In this document: one piece after another, positions 53,495 through 63,242 of the stretch | Numbering within the stretch: the first letter of the stretch is position 1 | Layout: every line of letters starts with the position of its first letter | NCBI RefSeq assembly: GCF_004028235.1 | Contig: NZ_CP035037.1 | Coordinates: forward strand, 1,860,001 to 1,924,000 | Length of the DNA stretch: 64,000 nucleotides | Direction: 5' to 3' | Source: Leucobacter muris | GTDB taxonomy: Bacteria; Actinomycetota; Actinomycetes; Actinomycetales; Microbacteriaceae | The notes under the pieces: model-generated | Seen by the model: only the letters and a program-made list of their open reading frames with translations | What the model was told of the DNA's origin: nothing | Database searches by the model: none | Position numbers and translations under genes: made by a program

Positions 53495-55006
53495 GTGACC
53501 GTTTCAGACCCGCTGGTGAGCGTCGTGATCCCGGTGTACAACTCCATGCCCTATCTCACCGAGACCCTGCAGTCGGTGCTGGCGCAGGATCTGGAGCGCT
53601 TCGAGGTGATCGTCGTCGACGACGGCTCCACCGACGGATCCGGCGAGGAGCTCGACCGTTTCGCGGAGGCCGAGGATCGTCTCGTCGTGATCCACCAGCC
53701 GAACAGCGGGTGGCCCGGGGCTCCCCGCAACCGCGGGCTGGAGCGGGCTCGCGGCGAGTTCGTGTTCTTCATGGACTCGGACGACACCATCGCCCCGCAT
53801 GCGCTGAGCGCGATGACGGCGATGGCGCGCGAGCGCGGCGCCGACGTGGTGATTCCGCGCATGAAGGGCGTCGCCGGTCGCGGCGTGCAGAGCCTCTTCG
53901 AGCGGTACCCGCAGGGAGAGATCGGTCTGGCGCGCGCCATGGAGACCCTGTCGCCGCAGAAACTGTTCCGGCGCGAGCCGCTCGAGCGCGACGGCCTGCG
54001 CTTTCCCGAGGAGAAGGTGCGTCTCGAGGACGGCATCTTCGTCACCCGCGCCTACGTCCTCGCCCGCACGATCGTCTTCTGCGGCCGCGAGCCCCTCTAC
54101 TTCATCGCGCTCCGCGACGACGGGCGCAACATCTCGTCCAGCAGCATCGACCCGGAGAACTACGTCGCCTCCTGCCGCCGCATCGCGCAGATCCTGCTCG
54201 ACGGCGTCGAGGATCCGGAACGCGGCGCGCGGCTCGTGTGGCAGTTGTTCACGCGCAAGGGCCTGCGGTTCTACGCGCCGAAGCGCTGGCTGCGCATGGG
54301 CGTCGAGCGCAAGCGCCGGTGGGTCGCGCTGCACCGGGCCTTCCTCGAGGATCTCGTTCCGGTCGAGCTCGTGGAGCGCGCCTCGAATCCGACCGATCGT
54401 CGGAAGGCCGAGCTCATCCTGGCGGGCGACGTCTCGGGCCTCGACCGGTTGATCTCGGCCGAGGAGGATCTGGATCACCGGTCGGGCGTCGGCGCCGTCG
54501 CCCGGATGGCGAACGGCGTCGAACTCACCGTCTCGGTGCAGCCGCAGGACCCCCGACGGGGTTCGCTGATCGACGACGGCGTGCCGCCGGCATGGCGGCT
54601 GCGCGCCGCGGACCGGCTGCACCGCCTGCTGCGGCCGGCCATGGGCGCGCATCTCGGCCGGGGGCTCAGCCGGCGCCTCGCCGACGCGGTGTCCACGGGC
54701 TCCCCGCGCGTGTCGCTGTTGCTCTCCGGGCGGCGCTCCGCGCGGCGCATCGCGGTCCCCGGTCGGATCGCCGCCCGTGACGCCGCCGGCGCGCTCCGCT
54801 ATCGCTTCGTGCTGCCCGACGATCTGTTGCAGCGCTTTCACGGCGACCGCGTGGATCTGTCGACCGTCGCCGAGGTGCGCGGGCTGAGCGGCGCTCCGGT
54901 CCGCGTCGCTCTCGACCCGTCGGCGGCCTCGGCGGTGGCGATCTCCGAGGGCGTCGAGCTCTACGCGACCGGACGGGGCAACGCGAGCCTTCGCGTTGCC
55001 CGCTGA
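53495..55006 (+). CDS. Family 2 glycosyltransferase with long C-terminal region
   Basis: A 503-residue GT-A enzyme. Residues 6-100 hold the nucleotide-sugar site: VSVVIPVYNSMPYL, VDDGSTDGSG (DDGST at 42-46) and the metal-binding DSDD at 94-97. The catalytic domain extends to about residue 250. The remainder contains a basic helix-rich part and a strand-rich end (RVSLLLSGRRSARRIAVPG onward) resembling the accessory region of wall-teichoic-acid-type transferases. No membrane segment is seen. The acceptor is unknown. GTG 53495 has AAGGAG seven bases upstream; TACAGT at 53440-53445 may be a -10 box. Confidence 0.88.
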   Translation: MTVSDPLVSVVIPVYNSMPYLTETLQSVLAQDLERFEVIVVDDGSTDGSGEELDRFAEAEDRLVVIHQPNSGWPGAPRNRGLERARGEFVFFMDSDDTIAPHALSAMTAMARERGADVVIPRMKGVAGRGVQSLFERYPQGEIGLARAMETLSPQKLFRREPLERDGLRFPEEKVRLEDGIFVTRAYVLARTIVFCGREPLYFIALRDDGRNISSSSIDPENYVASCRRIAQILLDGVEDPERGARLVWQLFTRKGLRFYAPKRWLRMGVERKRRWVALHRAFLEDLVPVELVERASNPTDRRKAELILAGDVSGLDRLISAEEDLDHRSGVGAVARMANGVELTVSVQPQDPRRGSLIDDGVPPAWRLRAADRLHRLLRPAMGAHLGRGLSRRLADAVSTGSPRVSLLLSGRRSARRIAVPGRIAARDAAGALRYRFVLPDDLLQRFHGDRVDLSTVAEVRGLSGAPVRVALDPSAASAVAISEGVELYATGRGNASLRVAR

Positions 55007-55090
55007 CGGCCCGGCCGCACAACGATGGCACCTGCCGCACCGCGGCCGAGGAGAGCGCCGCGCAGCCGCAGCCTCCACGAGCCGCCGGGG

Positions 55091-56008
55091 CTACGCCGCG
55101 AGGATGTCGAGGGCGCGCTGGAGGTCGTCGGGGTAGCGGCTCTCGAACAGCACGGGTTCGCCCGTGCCCGGGTGCCGGAATCCGAGTCGCATCGCGTGCA
55201 GCCACTGGCGGGTCAGGCCGAGCCGCTCCGAGAGGGTCGGGTCTGCTCCGTACATGCCGTCGCCGACGCACGGGTGGCGCTGCGCCGACATGTGCACGCG
55301 GATCTGGTGCGTGCGGCCGGTCTCGAGCTCGATCTCGAGCAGCGTCGCGTAGGGGAACGCCTCGAGCGTCTCGTAGTGGGTCACCGAGGGTTTGCCGTCG
55401 CGCGTGACCGCGAACTTCCACTCGTGACCGGGGTGGCGCCCGATGGGGCCCTCGATGGTGCCCGAGAAGGGATCCGGATGCCCCTGCACGACCGCGTGGT
55501 AGATCTTGTCCACCTCGCGCTCCTTGAAGGCGCGCTTGAGCTCGCTGTAGGCGCGCTCGCTCTTCGCGACGACCATGAGACCGCTCGTGCCGGCGTCGAG
55601 GCGGTGCACGATGCCCTGTCGTTCGGGCGGACCGGATGTGGCGACGCGGTAGCCGGCGCCGGCGAGCGCTCCCAGCACGGTCGGGCCCTCCCACCCGAGT
55701 GACGGGTGCGCGGCCACGCCGGCGGGCTTGTCGATCACCACGATGTCGTCGTCGTCGTGCACGATGCCGAGTTCGGGCAGGTGCACCGGCACGACCTCGG
55801 GGCCGCGCTTCTCCTGCCACGAGACTTCGAGCCAGCCTCCCGCCGTGAGCCGGTCCGATTTGCCGAGGGGGCGCCCGTCGAGGGTCACACCGCCGCTCTG
55901 GGCGACCTCGGCGGCGAAGCTGCGCGAGAAGCCGAGCAGCTTCGCGAGGGCGGCGTCGACGCGCCCGCCCGCGAGCCCGTCGGGCACGGGGAGGCTACGC
56001 TGCTCCAT
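55091..56008 (-). CDS. rluD: Ribosomal large-subunit pseudouridine synthase RluD-like
   Basis: Isomerises uridines of 23S rRNA (helix 69 in E. coli) to pseudouridine. The 305 residues have an S4 RNA-binding domain (about 13-60) and the RluA catalytic motif [18 protein letters not shown] with catalytic D138. [17 protein letters not shown] and [20 protein letters not shown] are typical. ATG 56008 is chosen because it fits the family and overlaps the lspA end by 14 bases, the usual lspA-rluD order; upstream open frame is not used. Confidence 0.95.
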   Translation of the reverse strand: MEQRSLPVPDGLAGGRVDAALAKLLGFSRSFAAEVAQSGGVTLDGRPLGKSDRLTAGGWLEVSWQEKRGPEVVPVHLPELGIVHDDDDIVVIDKPAGVAAHPSLGWEGPTVLGALAGAGYRVATSGPPERQGIVHRLDAGTSGLMVVAKSERAYSELKRAFKEREVDKIYHAVVQGHPDPFSGTIEGPIGRHPGHEWKFAVTRDGKPSVTHYETLEAFPYATLLEIELETGRTHQIRVHMSAQRHPCVGDGMYGADPTLSERLGLTRQWLHAMRLGFRHPGTGEPVLFESRYPDDLQRALDILAA

Positions 56009-56741
56009 CGCTGCGCCCCTCCTCGGGCCGCGTCGGGTCGGGATCGGTCGATCCCCCGTCCCGTCGCTCGGGAGCCACGGATCCCTCGCCCGCGGGTGCG
56101 GGATCGGCTGCTCCGGCATCGTCTGCGAGCGGGGTCGGATCGGCGCCGGCGGGCTCGGCGTCATCGGTCTCCGCGCCGTCCGCGCGCTTCGCTCGGGGCG
56201 AGCCGTCGATCGGCAGGCCGAGCAGGCTGATCGCCACGAACAGCAGCATGCCGCTCACGATCGCGATGTCGGCGACGTTGTAGATGGCGGGGTTGAAGCC
56301 GAGCCACATCCACGGCGTGAGGATGAAGTCGATGACGTGGCCCTCGGGGAACCCGGGTTCGCGCGTGAGCCGGTCGGTGAGGTTGCCGAGCACTCCTCCG
56401 AGCAGCAGGCCGAGGAAGACGCCCCAGGAGATCGAGCGCAGGCGGCGCAGCTGCCAGAGGATCACCACGACCACCACGGTGGCGAGCAGGGTGAAGATCC
56501 AGGTCGCGCCGGTGGCCATCGAGAACGCGGCCCCGGGGTTGCGCACGAAGTGCCACTGCAGGAACTCGCCGAGCACGGGCTCGGTGCGGCCCTCGGTCAG
56601 GTGGTCGACGACCCAATTCTTGGAGAGCTGATCGACGGCGAACACGACGATCGCGACGCCGAGCAGGAGCACGGGCACCAGTCGACGTCGCGATGACGAT
56701 GGGGTGGCGGGGGTGGCCGCCACGTCGGAAGCGTCGTTCAC
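55995..56741 (-). CDS. lspA: Lipoprotein signal peptidase LspA with a long acidic tail
   Basis: Cleaves the signal peptide from diacylated prolipoproteins after Lgt action. Four membrane segments are present, and the catalytic aspartates lie in [13 protein letters not shown] and [11 protein letters not shown]. The family is usually near 160-180 residues. This one is 248, because a disordered tail of about 70 residues, rich in Asp, Glu, Ala and Pro, follows the last segment (from [13 protein letters not shown]). GTG 56741 is eight bases after the wag31 stop. It is in one run with wag31 and rluD. Confidence 0.95.
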   Translation of the reverse strand: MNDASDVAATPATPSSSRRRLVPVLLLGVAIVVFAVDQLSKNWVVDHLTEGRTEPVLGEFLQWHFVRNPGAAFSMATGATWIFTLLATVVVVVILWQLRRLRSISWGVFLGLLLGGVLGNLTDRLTREPGFPEGHVIDFILTPWMWLGFNPAIYNVADIAIVSGMLLFVAISLLGLPIDGSPRAKRADGAETDDAEPAGADPTPLADDAGAADPAPAGEGSVAPERRDGGSTDPDPTRPEEGRSDGAA

Positions 56742-56749
56742 GCTCCCTG

Positions 56750-57433
56750 CTACTGCAGACCGTCGGGCGCGCCGGCGGGCTCGGGCGAACCGTCGAGGCC
56801 GCGCAGCTGCGACTGGATGTAGGAGCGCAGCGTGGAGCGGTACTCGGACTCGAACTGGCGCAGCTCCTTGATCTTGAACTGCAGATCGCCGCGCTCTTCG
56901 CCGAGCACGCGCAGCTCTTCGGCGCGCTGCTTCTGCGCCTCCTCGACGAGGTGCTTCGCGGTGCGCTCGGCGTCCTCGATCATCTGGTCGCGCTTCTGCT
57001 CAGCCTCGCTGATGAGGCGGTCGCGCGTGCTCTCGCCCTCCTGCACATGCTTGTCGTGCAGTTCGAGCGCGAGCTGCAGCATGGCGCTCGACTTGACGGC
57101 GTCGGGCTGCGGGTGCGCCGAGGTCTCGGGGGCGGAGGCCTGGGCCTCGACGACCGGCGCCGGGGCGGCCGGCTTGGGCGCGTCGACCACGATCGTCTGC
57201 TCGGAGGCGTCGCCAGAATCGTCGGAGTCGCCGCCCTTGCGGGCCTCGCACTCGGCGAGCTTCGCGGTGAGCTCCTCGATCTGCGCGCGCAGCTCGGTCT
57301 TCTCCTGCTCGTGCTGGCGCAACTCCTCGACGATCGTGTCGAGGAAGTCGTCGACCTGATCGAGATCGTATCCGTCGCGGAACTTGGTGATCGTGAACTT
57401 CTGGTTCACGACATCTTCAGGAGTCAGGGCCAT
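56750..57433 (-). CDS. wag31: DivIVA/Wag31 polar growth protein
   Basis: A coiled-coil protein that binds curved membrane at the poles and septum and directs peptidoglycan synthesis. In 227 residues the N-terminal lipid-binding domain (LTPEDVVNQKFTITKFRDGYDLDQVDDFLD) is followed by a first coiled coil (about 35-66). A Pro/Ala-rich linker (about 70-112) and a long second coiled coil (about 113-205) come next. It belongs to the sepF-yggT-wag31 part of the division cluster. Confidence 0.96.
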   Translation of the reverse strand: MALTPEDVVNQKFTITKFRDGYDLDQVDDFLDTIVEELRQHEQEKTELRAQIEELTAKLAECEARKGGDSDDSGDASEQTIVVDAPKPAAPAPVVEAQASAPETSAHPQPDAVKSSAMLQLALELHDKHVQEGESTRDRLISEAEQKRDQMIEDAERTAKHLVEEAQKQRAEELRVLGEERGDLQFKIKELRQFESEYRSTLRSYIQSQLRGLDGSPEPAGAPDGLQ

Positions 57434-57456
57434 CGTTTACGTCTCTTTCAGTTCGG

Positions 57457-57472
57457 GACCACTCGCGTGGTC
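57457..57472 (-). other. Hairpin in the wag31 leader
   Basis: GACCAC and GTGGTC (57457-57462, 57467-57472) pair around a four-base loop, 24 bases before ATG 57433, and flanking GTTC/GAAC could lengthen the stem. Upstream AT-rich sequence (CATTAT, TAGCGT near 57480-57500) may contain a promoter that lets wag31 be expressed apart from ftsZ. Confidence 0.45.
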
Positions 57473-57524
57473 ATGGAACAACGCTAGCAAATAATGTCCG
57501 GTTCGCGCAGGAAGTGGCTCCTCG

Positions 57525-57818
57525 CTACCAGCCGGGGATGATCGCGAGCAGGATCCAGCACGACAGGAGGGCGAGCATCCAGCCGAGGTCGAGGGCGATC
57601 TGGCCGATGCGGATCGGGGGCAGCAGCTTGCGGAACATCTTGATGGGCGGATCCGTGACGGTGTAGACGAGCTCCACCAGCACCGCGAGGACGCCGCGCG
57701 GGCGGAAGTTGCGGTTGAGCACCAGGATCCAGTCGAGCACGAAGCGTCCCCAGAGCACGAAGATGTAGATGCGGAGCGCTACCCGCAGCACGGTTCCGAT
57801 CGCGAAGACGATCTCCAC
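57525..57818 (-). CDS. yggT: YggT family membrane protein
   Basis: A 97-residue protein with two membrane segments (about 5-28 and 73-95), and in between RFVLDWILVLNRNFRPRG and YTVTDPPIKMFRKLLPPIRIG, the family signature. YggT genes are widely conserved between sepF and divIVA in Gram-positive bacteria. The precise role is unknown, with links to division and ion stress. It starts three bases after the sepF stop. Confidence 0.93.
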   Translation of the reverse strand: MEIVFAIGTVLRVALRIYIFVLWGRFVLDWILVLNRNFRPRGVLAVLVELVYTVTDPPIKMFRKLLPPIRIGQIALDLGWMLALLSCWILLAIIPGW

Positions 57819-57821
57819 CGC

Positions 57822-58331
57822 TTACGCCGAGGGTGCCACGAAGAACGAGCCGCTGTCCTGCTGACGCGAGTCGTCGCCGCCGACCTCGATGTGCTCGGGC
57901 GAGAGCAGGAACACCTTGCTCGTGACGCGCTCGATGCGTCCGTGCAGGCCCATGGTGAGCCCGCTCGTGAAGTCGATGAGGCGCTTGGCGTCGCCCTCGT
58001 CCATGCGCGACAGGTTGATGATGACCGGCAGCCCCTCGCGGAAGTTCTCGGCGATGACCTTCGCGTCCTTGTACTCGGTGGGGTGCACCGTGAGGATCTC
58101 GTTCATGGGCTGCTGCGCCGGCTGCTTGGTGGGCGTGACCCGGCGCAGCGGGGTGACCGAGGCGCGCTGGGGCGCCGGTCGGGCCGGCTCGGGCTTCGCG
58201 GCCGCCGGGGCGGACGACTCCTTCGCGGTCGAGCGGGGAGCCGCGGGCTGCTGCGACGCGGCGTTCTGCTCCTCGAGGTCCTCCTCGGCGAGGCCCAGGA
58301 ACACCATGGTCTTCTTCAGTGGGTTGCTCAT
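57822..58331 (-). CDS. sepF: Cell division protein SepF
   Basis: Anchors FtsZ to the membrane and bundles its filaments; it is the main Z-ring anchor in actinobacteria, which lack FtsA. The 169 residues begin with an amphipathic helix ([17 protein letters not shown]), continue with an Ala/Pro/Lys-rich linker (about 20-75), and end with the SepF core. The core shows [19 protein letters not shown] and [31 protein letters not shown] 58331 is preferred over ATG 58334 by ribosome-binding-site spacing. Confidence 0.96.
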   Translation of the reverse strand: MSNPLKKTMVFLGLAEEDLEEQNAASQQPAAPRSTAKESSAPAAAKPEPARPAPQRASVTPLRRVTPTKQPAQQPMNEILTVHPTEYKDAKVIAENFREGLPVIINLSRMDEGDAKRLIDFTSGLTMGLHGRIERVTSKVFLLSPEHIEVGGDDSRQQDSGSFFVAPSA

Positions 58332-58362
58332 CATCTCTCCCAACGCGTGCGGTGCTTCGAGG

Positions 58363-59070
58363 CTACCTGGGGTCCGGGCGTTTTCCGGTGATTGCGCTGC
58401 CGATTCGCAGGTGTGTCGCTCCGGCTGCGACGGCCTCGGGGTAGTCGTGGGTCATGCCCGCGGAGATCGCGGTCGCCTCGGGGTCGAGCCGTCGCAGCCG
58501 CTCGGAGTAGTCGCGCAGTCGCGCGAAGGCCGAGGCGGGCGGTTCTTCCTCGGGCAGCGGGGCGACGGCCATCACGCCGCGCAGTCGCAGCGCTGGCGTC
58601 TCGAGCACGCGCTCGGCGATCCGCTCGATCTCGTCGGGGGCGGCGCCGCCGCGGCCGGGGTCGTCGGTGAGGTTGACCTGCACGAACGCCTCGACGGGCC
58701 GGTCGACCTCGGCCGTCGCGAGCGCGTCGACGAGTCGCTCGCGGTCGATCGAGTGGATCGCGCTCGCATAGCGCGCGGCCTGCCTGGCCTTCTTGGTCTG
58801 CAGCTGGCCGATGAAGTGCCAGTCGAGTTCGAGCGCGGCGAGCTCCTCCGCCTTGGCCTGGGCCTCCTGGTGGCGGTTCTCCCCCACGTCTCGCACGCCG
58901 AGCTGCGCGAGCGCGGCGACGAGCGCGGCGGGGTGGAACTTGGTCACCACGATGAGGGTGACCTCCTCGGGGTCGCGGGCGGCGGACCGGCACGCGTCGG
59001 CGATGCCCTGCCGCACCGAGACCAGCCGCTCGCCGAGCCCGGGAAACTCCGCGAAGTCGACGTCGCCCAC
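58363..59070 (-). CDS. yggS: PLP-binding protein YggS/PLPBP
   Basis: A pyridoxal-phosphate homeostasis protein without known enzymatic activity. The 235-residue barrel has the PLP lysine in LIVVTKFHP (K44), [29 protein letters not shown] and a C-terminal [12 protein letters not shown]. The usual S-M-G-M-S phosphate loop appears as [12 protein letters not shown], an unusual variant. It lies between ftsZ and sepF, five bases after ftsZ, as in most Gram-positive bacteria. Confidence 0.94.
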   Translation of the reverse strand: MGDVDFAEFPGLGERLVSVRQGIADACRSAARDPEEVTLIVVTKFHPAALVAALAQLGVRDVGENRHQEAQAKAEELAALELDWHFIGQLQTKKARQAARYASAIHSIDRERLVDALATAEVDRPVEAFVQVNLTDDPGRGGAAPDEIERIAERVLETPALRLRGVMAVAPLPEEEPPASAFARLRDYSERLRRLDPEATAISAGMTHDYPEAVAAGATHLRIGSAITGKRPDPR

Positions 59071-59075
59071 GCCGC

Positions 59076-60317
59076 CTACCTCAGGAACTCGGGGATGTCG
59101 AGGTCGTCGTCATCGCCGTCGAAGGCGGGGTCGGGCAGCTGTGCCTCGACGGGCGGGTTCGAGAGCACCTCGCCGAACTGGCCGGTGGGCGGGTTCTGCG
59201 ACTCGGAGGCGCGCTCGCCCGCGGCGTTGAAGCCCTTGAAGCCGAGGCCGGTGGCCTCGCCGTTCGCGACGGCCGCGGCGGTGCCGGCGACCGGCGCGGG
59301 CACGTCGTCGATGCTCTCGACATGGCTGCCGCGGCGGCCTCGCTGCTCGGAGGACTGCACCTGCGGCGAGGGCTCGGTGTCGAAGCCCGCCGCGATCACG
59401 GTGACGCGCACCTCATCGCCGAGCGTGTCGTCGATGACGGTGCCGAAGATGATGTTCGCCTCGGGGTGCACGACGTCCTGCACGAGCGTCGAGGCCTCGT
59501 AGATCTCGCTGAGGGCGAGGTTCGAGGATCCCTGGATCGACAGCAGTACGCCGTGCGCGCCCTCGACGGAGGCCTCGAGCAGCGGCGAGGCGACGGCGAG
59601 CTCGGCGGCTTTGATCGCGCGGTCGGCGCCTCGGGCGGATCCGATGCCCATGAGCGCCGCGCCGGCTCCCTGCATGACCGATTTGACGTCGGCGAAGTCG
59701 AGGTTGATGAGGCCGGGGGTGGTGATGAGGTCGGTGATGCCGGAGACGCCGGCGAGCAGCACCTGGTCGGCGGCGGCGAAGGCCTCGATCATACTGATGC
59801 CGGGCTCGCTGATGTCGAGCAGGCGGTCGTTGGGGACGACGATCAGGGTGTCGACGGCCTCGCGCAGGGTGTGCACGCCGGCGTCGGCCTGGGCCGCGCG
59901 GCGCTTGCCCTCGAAGCTGAAGGGGCGGGTGACCACGCCGATGGTGAGGGCGCCGATCGACTTGGCGATCCGCGCCACGACCGGGGCCGCACCCGTGCCG
60001 GTGCCGCCGCCCTCGCCCGCGGTGACGAAGACCATGTCGGCGCCGGAGAGCGCCTCCTCGATCTCCTCGGCGTGATCCTCGGCGGCGCGACGGCCCACCT
60101 CGGGATCGGCGCCGGCGCCGAGACCGCGGGTGAGCTCGCGCCCGATGTCGAGTTTGACGTCGGCGTCGCTGAGCAGCAGCGCCTGGGCGTCGGTGTTGAC
60201 GGCGATGAACTCGACGCCGCGCAGGCCGAGCTCGATCATGCGGTTGACGGCGTTGACGCCGCCGCCGCCGACACCGACGACCTTGATCACCGCGAGGTAG
60301 TTCTGGTTGCCTGACAC
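59076..60317 (-). CDS. ftsZ: Cell division GTPase FtsZ
   Basis: The tubulin homologue that forms the Z-ring. In 413 residues the GTP-binding signature GGGTGTG is at 103-109, with NTDAQAL and the synergy-loop [11 protein letters not shown]. The disordered linker (about 318-395) leads to the conserved tail [10 protein letters not shown], which binds SepF and other partners. GTG 60317 has GGAGGGG six bases upstream, so the four extra upstream codons to 60332 are not used. Its leader is AT-rich and holds a promoter and a hairpin. Confidence 0.98.
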   Translation of the reverse strand: MSGNQNYLAVIKVVGVGGGGVNAVNRMIELGLRGVEFIAVNTDAQALLLSDADVKLDIGRELTRGLGAGADPEVGRRAAEDHAEEIEEALSGADMVFVTAGEGGGTGTGAAPVVARIAKSIGALTIGVVTRPFSFEGKRRAAQADAGVHTLREAVDTLIVVPNDRLLDISEPGISMIEAFAAADQVLLAGVSGITDLITTPGLINLDFADVKSVMQGAGAALMGIGSARGADRAIKAAELAVASPLLEASVEGAHGVLLSIQGSSNLALSEIYEASTLVQDVVHPEANIIFGTVIDDTLGDEVRVTVIAAGFDTEPSPQVQSSEQRGRRGSHVESIDDVPAPVAGTAAAVANGEATGLGFKGFNAAGERASESQNPPTGQFGEVLSNPPVEAQLPDPAFDGDDDDLDIPEFLR

Positions 60318-60330
60318 GTAGATCCCCTCC

Positions 60331-60357
60331 AACCTTCAACCTCTAGCTGAAGTTAAA
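60331..60357 (-). other. Stem-loop next to the ftsZ ribosome-binding site
   Basis: On the minus strand AACTTCA pairs with TGAAGGTT (one bulged base) around GCTAGAGGT, ending four bases before the GGAGGGG ribosome-binding site. It could modulate initiation at ftsZ. Confidence 0.4.
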
Positions 60358-60361
60358 AGTT

Positions 60362-60391
60362 AGTATTGCCGTATACATTTCCTGCGCACAA
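60362..60391 (-). promoter_or_regulatory. Promoter in the ftsZ leader
   Basis: TTGTGC (60386-60391) and AATACT (60362-60367), 18 bases apart, lie in an AT-rich island (60333-60385) that contrasts with the GC-rich surroundings. It would let ftsZ be transcribed apart from ftsQ and murC. Confidence 0.5.
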
Positions 60392-60456
60392 CGGTATGGG
60401 CCAGCGCACTCCGAGCGCCGCAGACACGCCGCGCGGATCCGAGCAATTCGATCCGA

Positions 60457-61770
60457 TCAGCGGAAGACGGGCGCCTCGGCCGACGACACGTCGATGTGCG
60501 CGACACCGCGATCCGCGAGCGCCACGAGCATCCGCGAGAGCACCTCCGCCTTGTAGCGCGTGCGGTCCGCATCGCCCCACAGCACCTCGACGCCGCTCGA
60601 GAGCGTGAACGTCACGTCCTGCGCGCTCGACCCCGTCACCGACACGATCTGCGCTCGCAGCTCGGCCGGCATGTCGCGCAGCGCGTGCCCCGCCGACCGG
60701 AAGGCGTCCGACGAGAAGTCGGTCACGGCCCCGACGGCCACCGGCGCACCGGCCGGCGGCGCCTCGGACGACGCCAGCAGCACGCCCGCCGAGTCGTAGA
60801 CCGAGAAGCCCGCATCGCCCTGCACCGAGATCACCGGCACGCGCTCCTCGATCCGCACCACGAGGGTGTGCGGCGGCACGCGCTCGACGGCGTAGTGCTG
60901 GATCATCGGGAACGGCTCGAGCGCGCGGTGCACCTCCGCGTCGTCGACGAGTGCCAGCGGGCGGCCGTCGAAGCGCGCCAGCGCCTGCTCGACCTCGGCC
61001 TGGTTCACGTTCACCGCGCCGACCACCTGCATTTCGCGCACCGCCATCATCGGGGTGAACGCCCCCGCGACGACGAACAGCGCGAGCGCCGCGACCGCTC
61101 CGAGCGCGATCAACCAGTTGCGGCGCTTGCGTCGGCTGTCGGCCGAGAAGCGTCGCCGCTCCGACCGCAACTGGGCGCGATGCTGCCGCTCGGCATCGCG
61201 CAGGCGGCGCTCGGCCGCGCGCACGGGGTCGGTGTCCCGGTCGGCGCGCAGGCGGGAGAGCGAGAACCGCGCAGCGGGACCGGCGCGCACGAGAGCGCCG
61301 CGATCCGGATCACCCTCGGTCGAGGCGGAATCCGAAGCGGGATCGGCATCGAGCCGAACGCCGCTCCGCTCGGCGGCGTCCGCCGACGCGGGCCTGAACT
61401 CCGGGCTCGCCCGCGCTTCCTCGGCGACCTCCCTCGCCTCGCGCACCTCGCTCAGATCGACCGTGGGCGCCAGCGCCGGATCCCTCTCGGGGACCCCGGC
61501 GGCGCTCCGGGTTGCGTCGGGGCCGGGCGGGGCGGAGGGATCGACGGAGGCGGGATCCTCGGAGCCGCGATCCTCGCCCGCCCGACCCTGCCGGACCGGG
61601 TCGATCGTGGGCGATCCCGCCCGCCCGCCCGCGCGACTCAGCCGACGCCTCAGCAGCGAGGAACGCTCCTGCGCCTCAGCGCCCGGGCGCTCGGACTCGG
61701 GTCCGGGCGCGCCCGGCTCGGGCTCCCCTCCCCGCTCGGGAAGGCGGTCGAACCCGCTCGGTCGCTTCAT
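60457..61770 (-). CDS. ftsQ: Cell division protein FtsQ with long cytoplasmic extension
   Basis: A bitopic divisome protein that with FtsL and FtsB links the Z-ring to septal wall synthesis. The 437 residues have a disordered, charged cytoplasmic part (1-218), one membrane segment (about 219-239), a POTRA domain (about 243-312: VREMQVVGAVNVNQAEVEQAL, IQHYAVERVPPHTLVVRIEER) and the C-terminal beta domain ending in HIDVSSAEAPVF. E. coli FtsQ has a cytoplasmic part of about 25 residues, so this one is greatly extended. It follows murC by 32 bases. Confidence 0.93.
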   Translation of the reverse strand: MKRPSGFDRLPERGGEPEPGAPGPESERPGAEAQERSSLLRRRLSRAGGRAGSPTIDPVRQGRAGEDRGSEDPASVDPSAPPGPDATRSAAGVPERDPALAPTVDLSEVREAREVAEEARASPEFRPASADAAERSGVRLDADPASDSASTEGDPDRGALVRAGPAARFSLSRLRADRDTDPVRAAERRLRDAERQHRAQLRSERRRFSADSRRKRRNWLIALGAVAALALFVVAGAFTPMMAVREMQVVGAVNVNQAEVEQALARFDGRPLALVDDAEVHRALEPFPMIQHYAVERVPPHTLVVRIEERVPVISVQGDAGFSVYDSAGVLLASSEAPPAGAPVAVGAVTDFSSDAFRSAGHALRDMPAELRAQIVSVTGSSAQDVTFTLSSGVEVLWGDADRTRYKAEVLSRMLVALADRGVAHIDVSSAEAPVFR

Positions 61771-61802
61771 CGATCAGCCCGCCTCGCCACGCGACCGCTC
61801 CC

Positions 61803-63242
61803 CTACTCGCCCGCGGGCTCGAAGCGGTCGCGCAGCGCGGCCACCACCTGCGGGATGATCCGGTAGACCGTGCCGCAGCTCATCGTCACCATCACGTCGC
61901 CGGGGCGCGCGATCTCGGCGAGGTAGTCGGCGGCGTCCTGCCAGTCCGGGCGGTAGGCGACCCGGCTCTGATCGGCGAAGTCGTCGGCGACGAGAGCGCC
62001 CGTGACGCCCTCCACCGGGTCCTCGCGCGCGCCGTCGACCGCGATCACCACGGTGTGGTCGGCGCCCGTCTCGAGCGCCTCGGCGAACTCGCGGTGGAAC
62101 AGCTTCGTGCGGCTGTAGAGGTGGGGCTGGTGGATCGCGATGAGCCGCCCCTCCTCGCCGACCACGGCGCGCGCCGAGTCGAGCAGCGCCGACACCTCGG
62201 TGTGGTGGTGGGCGTAGTCGTCGTAGACCCGCACCCCGCCGACCTCGGCGTGGAACTCGAAGCGGCGCTTCGTGCCGCCGAACCCGGCGATCGCGGCGAG
62301 CGCGGCGCCCGCCTCGAAACCGAGCCCCGTGAGCACCGCGAGCGCGCCCACGGCGTTGACCGCGTTGTGACGGCCGTAGACCGAGAGCTGCGCCTCGTGG
62401 CGCTCGACCGCGCCGTCGGCGCCCGCGAGCTCGACGGCGAAGCGCACGGGGCCCGAGGCGTCGATCGAGACGATGCGCACGTCGGCGTCGGCGTGCTCGC
62501 CGAAGGTGCGGATCGGGGCCGTTCCGCTTCCCTCCCGCAGCGCGGCGAGCACCTCGGCCGCGCCCGGGTCGTCGGACGAGACCACGATCTGCTCGCGGGC
62601 GCCTCGCGCGAAGTCGACGAACGCCTGCATGAACGCCTCGCGCGAGCCGTAGAAGTCGAGGTGCTCGGGATCGACGTTCGTGATGAGCGCGATGGCCGTG
62701 TCGTAGAGCAGGAACGACTTGTCGCTCTCGTCGGCCTCGATCACGAAGAGGTCGTCGGCGCCCGGGCCCGAGCTCACGCCGAGCGACTCGATGATGCCGC
62801 CGTTCACGAAGGAGGGGTCGGCGCCGAGACCCAGCAGGCCGGTGACGATCATGCCGGTCGAGGTGGTCTTGCCGTGAGCGCCCGCCACCGAGACCACGCG
62901 CTTGCCGCGGGCGAGCCAGGCGAGGGCCTGCGAGCGGTGCAGCACCGGCAACCCCCTCGAGAGTGCGAGCTGGTACTCGGGGTTGTCCTGCCAGAGCGCC
63001 CCCGTGACCACCAGAGTGTCGGCATCGCCGACGTTCGCGGCGTCGTGACCGATGCTCACCCCGATGCCGAGCTGCTCGAGCGCCTCCGTCGAGTAGTTGG
63101 CGCTGCGATCGGATCCCGTCACCGGCACGCCGGCCTGGTGCATCATGCGCGCGATGCCGCTCATGCCCGAGCCTCCGATGCCGACGAAGTGCACGCGGCC
63201 GAGCTCGTCGGGGATCTGCATCTCGAGATCGGGGTAGATCAT
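61803..63242 (-). CDS. murC: UDP-N-acetylmuramate--L-alanine ligase
   Basis: Adds L-alanine to UDP-N-acetylmuramic acid, the first amino-acid step of peptidoglycan precursor synthesis. In 479 residues the N-terminal Rossmann motif is [16 protein letters not shown], the ATP site [13 protein letters not shown], and the central part [14 protein letters not shown] and the C-terminal [11 protein letters not shown] are typical of Mur ligases. ATG 63242 has GAGGAGG four bases upstream. murG, its usual upstream neighbour, is absent; the gene stands behind a 315-base gap. Confidence 0.97.
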   Translation of the reverse strand: MIYPDLEMQIPDELGRVHFVGIGGSGMSGIARMMHQAGVPVTGSDRSANYSTEALEQLGIGVSIGHDAANVGDADTLVVTGALWQDNPEYQLALSRGLPVLHRSQALAWLARGKRVVSVAGAHGKTTSTGMIVTGLLGLGADPSFVNGGIIESLGVSSGPGADDLFVIEADESDKSFLLYDTAIALITNVDPEHLDFYGSREAFMQAFVDFARGAREQIVVSSDDPGAAEVLAALREGSGTAPIRTFGEHADADVRIVSIDASGPVRFAVELAGADGAVERHEAQLSVYGRHNAVNAVGALAVLTGLGFEAGAALAAIAGFGGTKRRFEFHAEVGGVRVYDDYAHHHTEVSALLDSARAVVGEEGRLIAIHQPHLYSRTKLFHREFAEALETGADHTVVIAVDGAREDPVEGVTGALVADDFADQSRVAYRPDWQDAADYLAEIARPGDVMVTMSCGTVYRIIPQVVAALRDRFEPAGE

